Assembly (NCBI GenBank): GCA_965644315.1 | Contig: CBFFRQ010000180.1 | Coordinates: 48,612 to 112,611 of the forward strand | Length of the DNA: 64,000 nucleotides | Direction: 5' to 3' | Source of the DNA: Caecitellus pseudoparvulus | Taxonomy: Eukaryota > Bigyra: Bicosoecida | Shown: positions 39,147 to 52,300 of the stretch, piece by piece | Layout of the letters: the number at the start of each line of letters is the position of its first letter | Numbering within the stretch: the first letter of the stretch is position 1 | Translations under genes and position numbers: made by a program | Notes under the pieces: generated by a model | What the model saw: the letters and a program-made list of their open reading frames with translations, nothing else | Told to the model about the DNA's origin: nothing | Databases searched by the model: none

Positions 39147-42100
39147 TCAAGCATGACTGCATGCAGCGCCCTCGCTGTCCGAAGGCGGACTGCCAGGTGG
39201 CATCATGGACAGGACGTCTTCCTTGCAGGGACCTTCGACAAGGACATGCTGGACGAGTTCTCTCATGAGCTGCTGCTCGGCCTCAGTGGCAGCTGGGCCC
39301 CGCCGGCGATACACAAGCACGTAGGCATCGGGTGTAACGAGCTGCTCCTCGACTGGCTCGTCTTGCCTGCCAACCTTGGCCGGCACAAGGGGAGTGACGA
39401 GGTGATCATTGAACTCATACCACGCCTTGGACAATGGGTTCTTGCAGAAGGCGGTGTAGTGACCCCCGAGCAACGTCCCTGCGTGGTTGGAAATGGCTGC
39501 CAGAGAGAACTTGCTGTCAGCCAGCTCGGCGTCCAGGTGCAGCTCCTCCACCGGGAACCGTACCAAAGAATCCAACTTCGTCGCGTTACCCCAATCGTCA
39601 AACTTGAATCGCTTCAAAACGACGCATAGGACTTGCGGGGCTCGCCACAGCTTCGTCGCCTTCCAAGCTCTTGTTGCTTCCCCGCACTCTGGGCAAGTCC
39701 ACGTGGACCCAGGACTCAGCCGCTCCTCTCGCTCGAACGAAGCCATGCACTCTGCAAGCGAGACCTCTCCATCCTGGCCGACGTTCGCACCACCTGCTTG
39801 ATCTTGCCACACCCACCCAGGATGACTCTCAAGCTCAGCTGCATGTTCAGCCTCTGTGGCACCCGCCCCATCGAAGGCAGCATCCACTGCTTCTCGCCGC
39901 TCCTCTTCTTCCAGGATCACCAACTTCCCAGGCCCAACCCTATCAACAGCAAGGGTCCCAGTGAATCCGTCCAGCGGAGGTGGCGTGATGATGCTCGGCA
40001 GTGCTCGCAAGGATGCAGCATGGACTTCTGCCAGGTCTGCGCACGCATCAACACAGGTCGTCATCGCCGACTCCAAGGGAGTCCCATGCTTCAATGCGGC
40101 CACGAGAGACTGGCGAATCTCGCCCGGGCTCGTTATTGGGGAGCTCGCAGCTTTTGCAGCAGCCCGGACTGCCACAGTCTGGGCTTCGGCCATGCTTCTC
40201 TCGTTCAGTGCTGAGTCCCACCAGTCAAGCGTAACTGCCTCATGGACAAGCAAAGGGTGGCCAGCTGCACTGACCCCAGTGCTTGCCAGCAGGGCATGGG
40301 TGGCGTCAAGCACAGTCCCGGGCTTCCGTCCCATCGCATCCGTGCCGCTAACCTCAGGAACGCAACACCCCCACGGGCGTGGAGGAGGCAGTGTCTCCTT
40401 GCCCGCGCCTGCCGTGTCCTGGTGCATGAGCGATGCGCTCCAGCCAGAGCTCTCCCAACACAACTTTCCCCACAGCATGCTTATGGCAACAACATCTCGA
40501 ACGGTCGTGTTGGGGAAGACTCTCAGAACGTATGGCAAGCCCAACGTGTGCAAACTCGAAACAAAGGGTGTTGCGCGATCCAGCGCAGGGGCAGCAGGTG
40601 GAGCAGCCGTGGGAGTTCCACTGTCGCCCTGTGTTGCACCCCACCCTTCCAGTGCTGCTCCGTACCCGTCAAGGAGTCTGCGTGTCTCAGCTGTTGCACC
40701 GATGCGCTTGCTGAAACGCTGCACTCTATGCAGCACGGGCATGTACTGAAACTTGACACAGCCGCTGCGGTCAGTGCAGAGCTGCGATGGGTGATGTATC
40801 TCTTTGCTACCAACCGCTCTGAGGCTGGGGCGCGTCGCCTCCACTTTCGGGTACACGCAGACCAAGCCCTGCGTCCCTCGAAGGAGCCGAGCGATGGGAA
40901 TCTGCCCACGCAGGCAACCATCTGGAGCACCACCCTTGATAGAAAAAAGCTCAGCCTTGGCAGACGTGTTGATCTTCAAGCCTTCCCTGAGAGCACAAAG
41001 AACAGCGTCAGCCGTCGTGTCCCATGGCACACTCATGTCGACTCTCACAGCATGCGACGAAACTGGCACGATTTCAGCGTCAAACAACTTCCAATTCCTC
41101 CAAGCAGCGCTGGAAGCAGGGGACTGGGCCCTTGCACGCTGCCTGCGCTGAGAGCGAGTAGCCCGTGCTGACTCTGCTGGTGGATCACGCCCCAAGCGCA
41201 CATCCTTCATTTGCTTCGTTGCTCGTTGCAGGCTGAGAGTCGCTTGTTCACGACAGCGTTTCTCAGCTACAACTTGCTTTCGAACCAAGTCAAGCTCAGA
41301 CACCAGCCGGGACAGTTCTTCTTCAGAGTCACAAGCATGGTCAGTGTCACTGCGGCTTCCAGCAGCTGCAGACGCAGCAGCGCTGTCAGGGCCCACGGCA
41401 GCGGCAGAGAGCGCAGCTGCATCGAGCTCATGGGAGCTTTCACCATGTGAAGCTGCCTGCTTTCCACGAAGTGTTGTTGGTTGTCCGCGCGCCCGTGACT
41501 TCACAGCTTGCAGGTTTTTCGTGAGCACTGGCACCTTGGCCGTAAGGCGCTTCAGCTTTGCTTCTGCTTGCGACAGCTCAAACGCAGCAAGGGCAACAGC
41601 CAAAGGCAGCTCCCAAATGATCGTCAAGGAAACCGAGTGCTTCACCACAGGCACTGGCAGAGGAAGGAAATGAAACGTGTCAAACGAAGTGCTAACGTGG
41701 CTGCAGGAGTCACACCTTGTGGTGCACTTCAGCTGGCCTGCAAACTTGTCAGTGATCAAGGAGGTGTTGCGTCGAACATGGGCATCCCAAGCAGAATGAC
41801 CGGGCTCAGTGGAAACTACCGGCCCACGATCAGCGGGCGCTGGATGTTCACCTGCCGCCATCTTGTACAGAGTGCCAGACTTTGACCTTCTCAACGCGCT
41901 GCCTTGGTTCATGTCTTCATGCAGCATGTCCAGCAACGAGGAAAGGAACTCCTGTGAGTCATGCTGCATGCGCCCTTGAAACTGTGGCGCAAGTTCAGTG
42001 ATAGTCGCCCTGAAAGAGTCAGATGGCACCCACCGCCGGGAGCCATCCCATAGTTGCCGAAGCAGCTGGCTGTACGCAGCTGCCATGGCCCCACCACTGC

Positions 42101-42793
42101 CCAGAGCATTGTCCTCATTGATGTAGCCACGCCATGCCCCTGAAAGGAAGACGTGGGTCACTTCTGGAACGTGGGATAGGCACTGAACCACGCTGTTTGT
42201 GTAGCACGTGTTTCCCAGGTTGGTCATGCCAACAGCGCCAGCGACTGGGGGAGGTCCAGAGAACGAAGGGCTTGCCCAACTGCAATGATCACAATAACAA
42301 GGGAAGACGAATGCATGAGGTGCACGATCGGCACCTAGCGGAGTTCACAAGCCGCAAGATGCCAAGAGAATGCAGGCGAGACAATCAAATACCGCACTCA
42401 CCTTCGTTCCAGACCCCACGAGGATGACGCAAAGAGCGGCAAGTTGCTGACGATCCACCAAATCAAGCACCCAACACCTAGTGTCCACAGAAGCAAGGGT
42501 CCAGCAGGGGCATTGCTGTTCAGAAACCAACCAAGCAGGTTTGACACCAGCAAAATGCCTGTGTACGCCACCACAAGCACGGCAAGGAGGATGCACAGGA
42601 AGAAGTACTTCGCCTCCCAAAGCTGGCGCCACTGGCCTCCTCCCTCATACGTTGTCTCATACCAAGTCTTTGTGAACTTCTCCTGATCTGCTTCGGGGGG
42701 CAAAGGAGCGGTCCCTTGGCTCTCTTCCGTTGCGACCCCCGCCTCAGGCGATGCTGAGGGCCACAGCCAAACCATGAGGAAGCAATTTGTCAT
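39147..42793 (-). CDS. Membrane-anchored ubiquitin-specific protease (USP, peptidase C19)
   Basis: Complement(39147..42279, 42402..42793), 1174 aa, one 122-nt intron (GTGAGT...TTGCAG). Exon 1 encodes an acidic head and two membrane helices (about 63-90, YFFLCILLAVLVVAYTGILL; about 98-121, LLLWTLGVGCLIWWIVSNL). Exon 2 opens with SGPPPVAGAVGMTNLGNTC. Catalytic Cys is 156 in GNTCYTNS; QHDSQEFL follows. Zinc-binding CTTRCDSC and CPEC; catalytic His about 1071 in GGHYTAFCKN, with WYEFND supplying the third residue. A long insert with coiled coil and disorder splits the domain, as in USP4/11/15-type enzymes. It removes ubiquitin from proteins, probably at a membrane face (ER or mitochondrial outer membrane, by analogy with yeast Ubp1 and USP30). 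The two exons could be separate genes, but phase and splice sites fit and the USP exon alone lacks the residues before NLGNTC. Confidence 0.82.
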
Positions 42794-43349
42794 GGCACAT
42801 GAACACTAGGCAAGGGTCTTATCTGTTTACCTTCTGATTTGCATGTGGCAGCTGAACGCGGGCAGTGCCCTCGTTTCACGATGAAACGCCAAAGCCAAAC
42901 CTGCAGGCCTGGCCCAGCAACAGGGCATTTATGAGCATAAGTGAGCGTGACAGGTACCAAGTACACCCTTTCCATACACTTAACAAGCGTTACCCTTTGG
43001 TTGAAGGAGGAAGGGGTGATTTCCCTTCCCCTGCTGTACACTTGGCGAAGTTGCCCCCCCTGTCACAACAGCGAAGCGTGCACAGTGCCAGGCAGCCGAA
43101 AAATCGAAATCAGGACGGAATACTGAGCACAGCTGAGTTATATCCTGTTCAGCAAAAAATTTCTTTTCAGTCTGTCATCAAGCCGGGAGTCCGCGAACTG
43201 CCCTGGCGTTTGCGAGCGGCGCCAGTGCCCACCAAGCCGACCGTGCCTCTGACCCCTTGAATTGATCCGTGGAAAGTCTCCAGAGCACCAGCTCCTCACC
43301 CACGGACTGCCATCTGAACACCCAAAGACAGGGCCGGCATCGGCACAGA
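42794..43349. other. Divergent intergenic region, 556 bp
   Basis: Between the USP start and the giant repeat gene. Less GC-rich than the rest. It contains an AATCGAAA box (43102-43109), a TTATATCC TATA-like site (43138-43145) and a T-rich stretch ending in CAG (about 43155-43170) that could be a 5'-UTR splice acceptor. The repeat-gene frame stays open back to 43269 but only from a GTG. Confidence 0.4.
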
Positions 43350-46300
43350 ATGCGGCAAGGCAGATGTACTTCGTGGGCTTTCGCCCTCGTGGCGTTTCTT
43401 CTTCTTGTGCCGCATGGCTCCACCACTCACGAGGGTAGAGACCAACTACAGAAAGTCCTGACAAACCATGCAAGGGCTGCAAAGCAAAAACATGCTAAGC
43501 CCCTGCCGAAGGATTCTTGGATCGAAAACATTGACGACGATCTTGCCCTTCAACAACGAAGCCTTGGTGAGCAGGCTTCACCGACGAGCTCTCCACTTCC
43601 AACTGTAACTGCCAGTGTGAGTGGTACGGCGACGGCCAGTGCGAGTGGGACGGCGTCTGGCACGGTGTCGGGCACGGCGAGCGTGAGCGGGAGCCCGAGT
43701 GTGTCGGGCACGCCCAGTGTGAGCGGTACGGCGACGGCCAGTGCGAGTGGGACGGCGTCTGGCACGGTGTCGGGCACGGCGAGCGTGAGCGGGAGCCCGA
43801 GTGTGTCGGGCACGCCCAGTGTGAGCGGCACGGCGACGGCCAGTGCGAGTGGGACGGCGTCTGGCACGGTGTCGGGCACGGCGAGCGTGAGCGGGAGCCC
43901 GAGTGTGTCGGGCACGCCCAGTGTGAGCGGTACGGCGACGGCCAGTGCGAGTGGGACGGCGTCTGGCACGGTGTCGGGCACGGCGAGCGTGAGCGGGAGC
44001 CCGAGTGTGTCGGGCACGCCCAGTGTGAGCGGTACGGCGACGGCCAGTGCGAGTGGGACGGCGTCTGGCACGGTGTCGGGCACGGCGAGCGTGAGCGGGA
44101 GCCCGAGTGTGTCGGGCACGCCCAGTGTGAGCGGTACGGCGACGGCCAGTGCGAGTGGGACGGCGTCTGGCACGGTGTCGGGCACGGCGAGCGTGAGCGG
44201 GAGCCCGAGTGTGTCGGGCACGCCCAGTGTGAGCGGTACGGCGACGACGAGCGTGAGCGGGAGCCCGAGTGTGTCGGGCACGCCCAGTGTGAGCGGTACG
44301 GCGACGGCCAGTGCGAGTGGGACGGCGTCTGGCACGGTGTCGGGCACGGCGAGCGTGAGCGGGAGCCCGAGTGTGTCGGGCACGCCCAGTGTGAGCGGTA
44401 CGGCGACGACGAGCGTGAGCGGGAGCCCGAGTGTGTCGGGCACGCCCAGTGTGAGCGGTACGGCGACGGCCAGTGCGAGTGGGACGGCGTCTGGCACGGT
44501 GTCGGGCACGGCGAGCGTGAGCGGGAGCCCGAGTGTGTCGGGCACGCCCAGTGTGAGCGGTACGGCGACGGCCAGTGCGAGTGGGACGGCGTCTGGCACG
44601 GTGTCGGGCACGGCGAGCGTGAGCGGGAGCCCGAGTGTGTCGGGCACGCCCAGTGTGAGCGGTACGGCGACGGCCAGTGCGAGTGGGACGGCGTCTGGCA
44701 CGGTGTCGGGCACGGCGAGCGTGAGCGGGAGCCCGAGTGTGTCGGGCACGCCCAGTGTGAGCGGTACGGCGACGGCCAGTGCGAGTGGGACGGCGTCTGG
44801 CACGGTGTCGGGCACGGCGAGCGTGAGCGGGAGCCCGAGTGTGTCGGGCACGCCCAGTGTGAGCGGTACGGCGACGGCGAGCGTGAGCGGGAGCCCGAGT
44901 GTGTCGGGCACGCCCAGTGTGAGCGGTACGGCGACGGCCAGTGCGAGTGGGACGGCGTCTGGTACGGTGTCGGGCACGGCGAGCGTGAGCGGGAGCCCGA
45001 GTGTGTCGGGCACGCCCAGTGTGAGCGGTACGGCGACGGCCAGTGCGAGTGGGACGGCGTCTGGCACGGTGTCGGGCACGGCGAGCGTGAGCGGGAGCCC
45101 GAGTGTGTCGGGCACGCCCAGTGTGAGCGGTACGGCGACGGCCAGTGCGAGTGGGACGGCGTCTGGCACGGTGTCGGGCACGGCGAGCGTGAGCGGGAGC
45201 CCGAGTGTGTCGGGCACGCCCAGTGTGAGCGGTACGGCGACGGCCAGTGCGAGTGGGACGGCGTCTGGCACGGTGTCGGGCACGGCGAGCGTGAGCGGGA
45301 GCCCGAGTGTGTCGGGCACGCCCAGTGTGAGCGGTACGGCGACGGCCAGTGCGAGTGGGACGGCGTCTGGCACGGTGTCGGGCACGGCGAGCGTGAGCGG
45401 GAGCCCGAGTGTGTCGGGCACGCCCAGTGTGAGCGGTACGGCGACGGCCAGTGCGAGTGGGACGGCGTCTGGCACGGTGTCGGGCACGGCGAGCGTGAGC
45501 GGGAGCCCGAGTGTGTCGGGCACGCCCAGTGTGAGCGGTACGGCGACGGCCAGTGCGAGTGGGACGGCGTCTGGCACGGTGTCGGGCACGGCGAGCGTGA
45601 GCGGGAGCCCGAGTGTGTCGGGCACGCCCAGTGTGAGCGGTACGGCGACGACGAGCGTGAGCGGGAGCCCGAGTGTGTCGGGCACGCCCAGTGTGAGCGG
45701 TACGGCGACGGCCAGTGCGAGTGGGACGGCGTCTGGCACGGTGTCGGGCACGGCGAGCGTGAGCGGGAGCCCGAGTGTGTCGGGCACGCCCAGTGTGAGC
45801 GGTACGGCGACGGCCAGTGCGAGTGGGACGGCGTCTGGCACGGTGTCGGGCACGGCGAGCGTGAGCGGGAGCCCGAGTGTGTCGGGCACGCCCAGTGTGA
45901 GCGGTACGGCGACGGCGAGCGTGAGCGGGAGCCCGAGTGTGTCGGGCACGCCCAGTGTGAGCGGTACGGCGACGGCCAGTGCGAGTGGGACGGCGTCTGG
46001 TACGGTGTCGGGCACGGCGAGCGTGAGCGGGAGCCCGAGTGTGTCGGGCACGCCCAGTGTGAGCGGTACGGCGACGGCCAGTGCGAGTGGGACGGCGTCT
46101 GGCACGGTGTCGGGCACGGCGAGCGTGAGCGGGAGCCCGAGTGTGTCGGGCACGCCCAGTGTGAGCGGTACGGCGACGACGAGCGTGAGCGGGAGCCCGA
46201 GTGTGTCGGGCACGCCCAGTGTGAGCGGTACGGCGACGGCCAGTGCGAGTGGGACGGCGTCTGGCACGGTGTCGGGCACGGCGAGCGTGAGCGGGAGCCC

Positions 46301-49300
46301 GAGTGTGTCGGGCACGCCCAGTGTGAGCGGTACGGCGACGGCCAGTGCGAGTGGGACGGCGTCTGGCACGGTGTCGGGCACGGCGAGCGTGAGCGGGAGC
46401 CCGAGTGTGTCGGGCACGCCCAGTGTGAGCGGTACGGCGACGGCCAGTGCGAGTGGGACGGCGTCTGGCACGGTGTCGGGCACGGCGAGCGTGAGCGGGA
46501 GCCCGAGTGTGTCGGGCACGCCCAGTGTGAGCGGTACGGCGACGGCGAGCGTGAGCGGGAGCCCGAGTGTGTCGGGCACGCCCAGTGTGAGCGGTACGGC
46601 GACGGCCAGTGCGAGTGGGACGGCGTCTGGTACGGTGTCGGGCACGGCGAGCGTGAGCGGGAGCCCGAGTGTGTCGGGCACGCCCAGTGTGAGCGGTACG
46701 GCGACGGCCAGTGCGAGTGGGACGGCGTCTGGCACGGTGTCGGGCACGGCGAGCGTGAGCGGGAGCCCGAGTGTGTCGGGCACGCCCAGTGTGAGCGGTA
46801 CGGCGACGGCCAGTGCGAGTGGGACGGCGTCTGGCACGGTGTCGGGCACGGCGAGCGTGAGCGGGAGCCCGAGTGTGTCGGGCACGCCCAGTGTGAGCGG
46901 TACGGCGACGGCCAGTGCGAGTGGGACGGCGTCTGGCACGGTGTCGGGCACGGCGAGCGTGAGCGGGAGCCCGAGTGTGTCGGGCACGCCCAGTGTGAGC
47001 GGTACGGCGACGGCCAGTGCGAGTGGGACGGCGTCTGGCACGGTGTCGGGCACGGCGAGCGTGAGCGGGAGCCCGAGTGTGTCGGGCACGCCCAGTGTGA
47101 GCGGTACGGCGACGGCGAGCGTGAGCGGGAGCCCGAGTGTGTCGGGCACGCCCAGTGTGAGCGGTACGGCGACGGCGAGTGCGAGTGGGACGGCGTCTGG
47201 CACGGTGTCGGGCACGGCGAGCGTGAGCGGGAGCCCGAGTGTGTCGGGCACGCCCAGTGTGAGCGGTACGGCGACGGCCAGTGCGAGTGGGACGGCGTCT
47301 GGCACGGTGTCGGGCACGGCGAGCGTGAGCGGGAGCCCGAGTGTGTCGGGCACGCCCAGTGTGAGCGGTGAGCGGCGACGCCCGAGTGTGTCGGGCACGC
47401 CCAGTGTGGCAGCGGTACGGCGACGACGAGCGTGAGCGGGAGCCCGAGTGTGTCGGGCACGCCCAGTGTGAGCGGTACGGCGACGGCCAGTGCGAGTGGG
47501 ACGGCGTCTGGCACGGTGTCGGGCACGGCGAGCGTGAGCGGGAGCCCGAGTGTGTCGGGCACGCCCAGTGTGAGCGGTACGGCGACGGCCAGTGCGAGTG
47601 GGACGGCGTCTGGCACGGTGTCGGGCACGGCGAGCGTGAGCGGGAGCCCGAGTGTGTCGGGCACGCCCAGTGTGAGCGGTACGGCGACGGCCAGTGCGAG
47701 TGGGACGGCGTCTGGCACGGTGTCGGGCACGGCGAGCGTGAGCGGGAGCCCGAGTGTGTCGGGCACGCCCAGTGTGAGCGGTACGGCGACGGCCAGTGCG
47801 AGTGGGACGGCGTCTGGCACGGTGTCGGGCACGGCGAGCGTGAGCGGGAGCCCGAGTGTGTCGGGCACGCCCAGTGTGAGCGGTACGGCGACGACGAGCG
47901 TGAGCGGGAGCCCGAGTGTGTCGGGCACGCCCAGTGTGAGCGGTACGGCGACGGCCAGTGCGAGTGGGACGGCGTCTGGCACGGTGTCGGGCACGGCGAG
48001 CGTGAGCGGGAGCCCGAGTGTGTCGGGCACGCCCAGTGTGAGCGGTACGGCGACGGCCAGTGCGAGTGGGACGGCGTCTGGCACGGTGTCGGGCACGGCG
48101 AGCGTGAGCGGGAGCCCGAGTGTGTCGGGCACGCCCAGTGTGAGCGGTGAGCGGCGACGGCCGAGTGCGAGTCGGGCACGCGCAGTCTGGCAGCGGTGTC
48201 GGGCGACGACGAGCGTGAGCGGGAGCCCGAGTGTGTCGGGCACGCCCAGTGTGAGCGGTACGGCGACGGCCAGTGCGAGTGGGACGGCGTCTGGCACGGT
48301 GTCGGGCACGGCGAGCGTGAGCGGGAGCCCGAGTGTGTCGGGCACGCCCAGTGTGAGCGGTACGGCGACGGCCAGTGCGAGTGGGACGGCGTCTGGCACG
48401 GTGTCGGGCACGGCGAGCGTGAGCGGGAGCCCGAGTGTGTCGGGCACGCCCAGTGTGAGCGGTACGGCGACGGCCAGTGCGAGTGGGACGGCGTCTGGCA
48501 CGGTGTCGGGCACGGCGAGCGTGAGCGGGAGCCCGAGTGTGTCGGGCACGCCCAGTGTGAGCGGTACGGCGACGGCCAGTGCGAGTGGGACGGCGTCTGG
48601 CACGGTGTCGGGCACGGCGAGCGTGAGCGGGAGCCCGAGTGTGTCGGGCACGCCCAGTGTGAGCGGTACGGCGACGGCGAGCGTGAGCGGGAGCCCGAGT
48701 GTGTCGGGCACGCCCAGTGTGAGCGGTACGGCGACGACGAGTGCGAGTGGGACGGCGTCTGGCACGGTGTCGGGCACGGCGAGCGTGAGCGGGAGCCCGA
48801 GTGTGTCGGGCACGCCCAGTGTGAGCGGTACGGCGACGGCCAGTGCGAGTGGGACGGCGTCTGGCACGGTGTCGGGCACGGCGAGCGTGAGCGGGAGCCC
48901 GAGTGTGTCGGGCACGCCCAGTGTGAGCGGTGAGCGGCGACGCCCGAGTGTAGTCGGGCACGCCCAGTGTGGCAGCGGTATCGGGCGACGACGAGCGTGA
49001 GCGGGAGCCCGAGTGTGTCGGGCACGCCCAGTGTGAGCGGTACGGCGACGGCCAGTGCGAGTGGGACGGCGTCTGGCACGGTGTCGGGCACGGCGAGCGT
49101 GAGCGGGAGCCCGAGTGTGTCGGGCACGCCCAGTGTGAGCGGTACGGCGACGGCCAGTGCGAGTGGGACGGCGTCTGGCACGGTGTCGGGCACGGCGAGC
49201 GTGAGCGGGAGCCCGAGTGTGTCGGGCACGCCCAGTGTGAGCGGTACGGCGACGGCCAGTGCGAGTGGGACGGCGTCTGGCACGGTGTCGGGCACGGCGA

Positions 49301-52300
49301 GCGTGAGCGGGAGCCCGAGTGTGTCGGGCACGCCCAGTGTGAGCGGTACGGCGACGGCCAGTGCGAGTGGGACGGCGTCTGGCACGGTGTCGGGCACGGC
49401 GAGCGTGAGCGGGAGCCCGAGTGTGTCGGGCACGCCCAGTGTGAGCGGTACGGCGACGACGAGCGTGAGCGGGAGCCCGAGTGTGTCGGGCACGCCCAGT
49501 GTGAGCGGTACGGCGACGGCCAGTGCGAGTGGGACGGCGTCTGGCACGGTGTCGGGCACGGCGAGCGTGAGCGGGAGCCCGAGTGTGTCGGGCACGCCCA
49601 GTGTGAGCGGTACGGCGACGGCCAGTGCGAGTGGGACGGCGTCTGGCACGGTGTCGGGCACGGCGAGCGTGAGCGGGAGCCCGAGTGTGTCGGGCACGCC
49701 CAGTGTGAGCGGTGAGCGGCGAGCGGCCGAGTGCGAGTCGGGCACGGCCCAGTCGTGGCAGCGGTGTCGGGCGACGGCGAGCGTGAGCGGGAGCCCGAGT
49801 GTGTCGGGCACGCCCAGTGTGAGCGGTACGGCGACGGCCAGTGCGAGTGGGACGGCGTCTGGCACGGTGTCGGGCACGGCGAGCGTGAGCGGGAGCCCGA
49901 GTGTGTCGGGCACGCCCAGTGTGAGCGGTACGGCGACGGCCAGTGCGAGTGGGACGGCGTCTGGCACGGTGTCGGGCACGGCGAGCGTGAGCGGGAGCCC
50001 GAGTGTGTCGGGCACGCCCAGTGTGAGCGGACGGGACGGCCAGTGTGTGGGACGGCGTGTGGACGGTACGGCACGGCGAGCGTGAGCGGGAGCCCGAGTG
50101 TGTCGGGCACGCCCAGTGTGAGCGGTACGGCGACGGCCAGTGCGAGTGGGACGGCGTCTGGCACGGTGTCGGGCACGGCGAGCGTGAGCGGGAGCCCGAG
50201 TGTGTCGGGCACGCCCAGTGTGAGCGGTACGGCGACGGCCAGTGCGAGTGGGACGGCGTCTGGCACGGTGTCGGGCACGGCGAGCGTGAGCGGGAGCCCG
50301 AGTGTGTCGGGCACGCCCAGTGTGAGCGGTACGGCGACGGCCAGTGCGAGTGGGACGGCGTCTGGCACGGTGTCGGGCACGGCGAGCGTGAGCGGGAGCC
50401 CGAGTGTGTCGGGCACGCCCAGTGTGAGCGGTACGGCGACGGCCAGTGCGAGTGGGACGGCGTCTGGCACGGTGTCGGGCACGGCGAGCGTGAGCGGGAG
50501 CCCGAGTGTGTCGGGCACGCCCAGTGTGAGCGGTACGGCGACGGCCAGTGCGAGTGGGACGGCGTCTGGCACGGTGTCGGGCACGGCGAGCGTGAGCGGG
50601 AGCCCGAGTGTGTCGGGCACGCCCAGTGTGAGCGGTACGGCGACGGCGAGCGTGAGCGGGAGCCCGAGTGTGTCGGGCACGCCCAGTGTGAGCGGTACGG
50701 CGACGGCCAGTGCGAGTGGGACGGCGTCTGGCACGGTGTCGGGCACGGCGAGCGTGAGCGGGAGCCCGAGTGTGTCGGGCACGCCCAGTGTGAGCGGTAC
50801 GGCGACGGCCAGTGCGAGTGGGACGGCGTCTGGCACGGTGTCGGGCACGGCGAGCGTGAGCGGGAGCCCGAGTGTGTCGGGCACGCCCAGTGTGAGCGGT
50901 ACGGCGACGGCCAGTGCGAGTGGGACGGCGTCTGGCACGGTGTCGGGCACGGCGAGCGTGAGCGGGAGCCCGAGTGTGTCGGGCACGCCCAGTGTGAGCG
51001 GTACGGCGACGGCCAGTGCGAGTGGGACGGCGTCTGGCACGGTGTCGGGCACGGCGAGCGTGAGCGGGAGCCCGAGTGTGTCGGGCACGCCCAGTGTGAG
51101 CGGTACGGCGACGGCCAGTGCGAGTGGGACGGCGTCTGGCACGGTGTCGGGCACGGCGAGCGTGAGCGGGAGCCCGAGTGTGTCGGGCACGCCCAGTGTG
51201 AGCGGTACGGCGACGGCGAGCGTGAGCGGGAGCCCGAGTGTGTCGGGCACGCCCAGCGTGAGCGGTACGGCGACGGCCAGTGCGAGTGGGACGGCGTCTG
51301 GCACGGTGTCGGGCACGGCGAGCGTGAGCGGGAGCCCGAGTGTGTCGGGCACGCCCAGTGTGAGCGGTACGGCGACGGCCAGTGCGAGTGGGACGGCGTC
51401 TGGCACGGTGTCGGGCACGGCGAGCGTGAGCGGGAGCCCGAGTGTGTCGGGCACGCCCAGTGTGAGCGGTACGGCGACGACGAGCGTGAGCGGGAGCCCG
51501 AGTGTGTCGGGCACGCCCAGTGTGAGCGGTACGGCGACGGCCAGTGCGAGTGGGACGGCGTCTGGCACGGTGTCGGGCACGGCGAGCGTGAGCGGGAGCC
51601 CGAGTGTGTCGGGCACGCCCAGTGTGAGCGGTACGGCGACGGCCAGTGCGAGTGGGACGGCGTCTGGCACGGTGTCGGGCACGGCGAGCGTGAGCGGGAG
51701 CCCGAGTGTGTCGGGCACGCCCAGTGTGAGCGGTACGGCGACGACGAGCGTGAGCGGGAGCCCGAGTGTGTCGGGCACGCCCAGTGTGAGCGGTACGGCG
51801 ACGGCCAGTGCGAGTGGGACGGCGTCTGGCACGGTGTCGGGCACGGCGAGCGTGAGCGGGAGCCCGAGTGTGTCGGGCACGCCCAGTGTGAGCGGTACGG
51901 CGACGGCCAGTGCGAGTGGGACGGCGTCTGGCACGGTGTCGGGCACGGCGAGCGTGAGCGGGAGCCCGAGTGTGTCGGGCACGCCCAGTGTGAGCGGTAC
52001 GGCGACGGCCAGTGCGAGTGGGACGGCGTCTGGCACGGTGTCGGGCACGGCGAGCGTGAGCGGGAGCCCGAGTGTGTCGGGCACGCCCAGTGTGAGCGGT
52101 ACGGCGACGACGAGCGTGAGCGGGAGCCCGAGTGTGTCGGGCACGCCCAGTGTGAGCGGTACGGCGACGGCCAGTGCGAGTGGGACGGCGTCTGGCACGG
52201 TGTCGGGCACGGCGAGCGTGAGCGGGAGCCCGAGTGTGTCGGGCACGCCCAGTGTGAGCGGTACGGCGACGGCGAGCGTGAGCGGGAGCCCGAGTGTGTC

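Noticed and set aside
42402-42793. Separate small two-helix membrane protein gene upstream of the USP
   Set aside because: It ends at a good GTGAGT donor in the right phase to join the USP exon, which otherwise has no proper start before GNTC.
820-42793. Bacterial-style operons and ribosome binding sites
   Set aside because: Introns, nuclear tRNA genes with Pol III terminators and eukaryote-only families show the DNA is nuclear.
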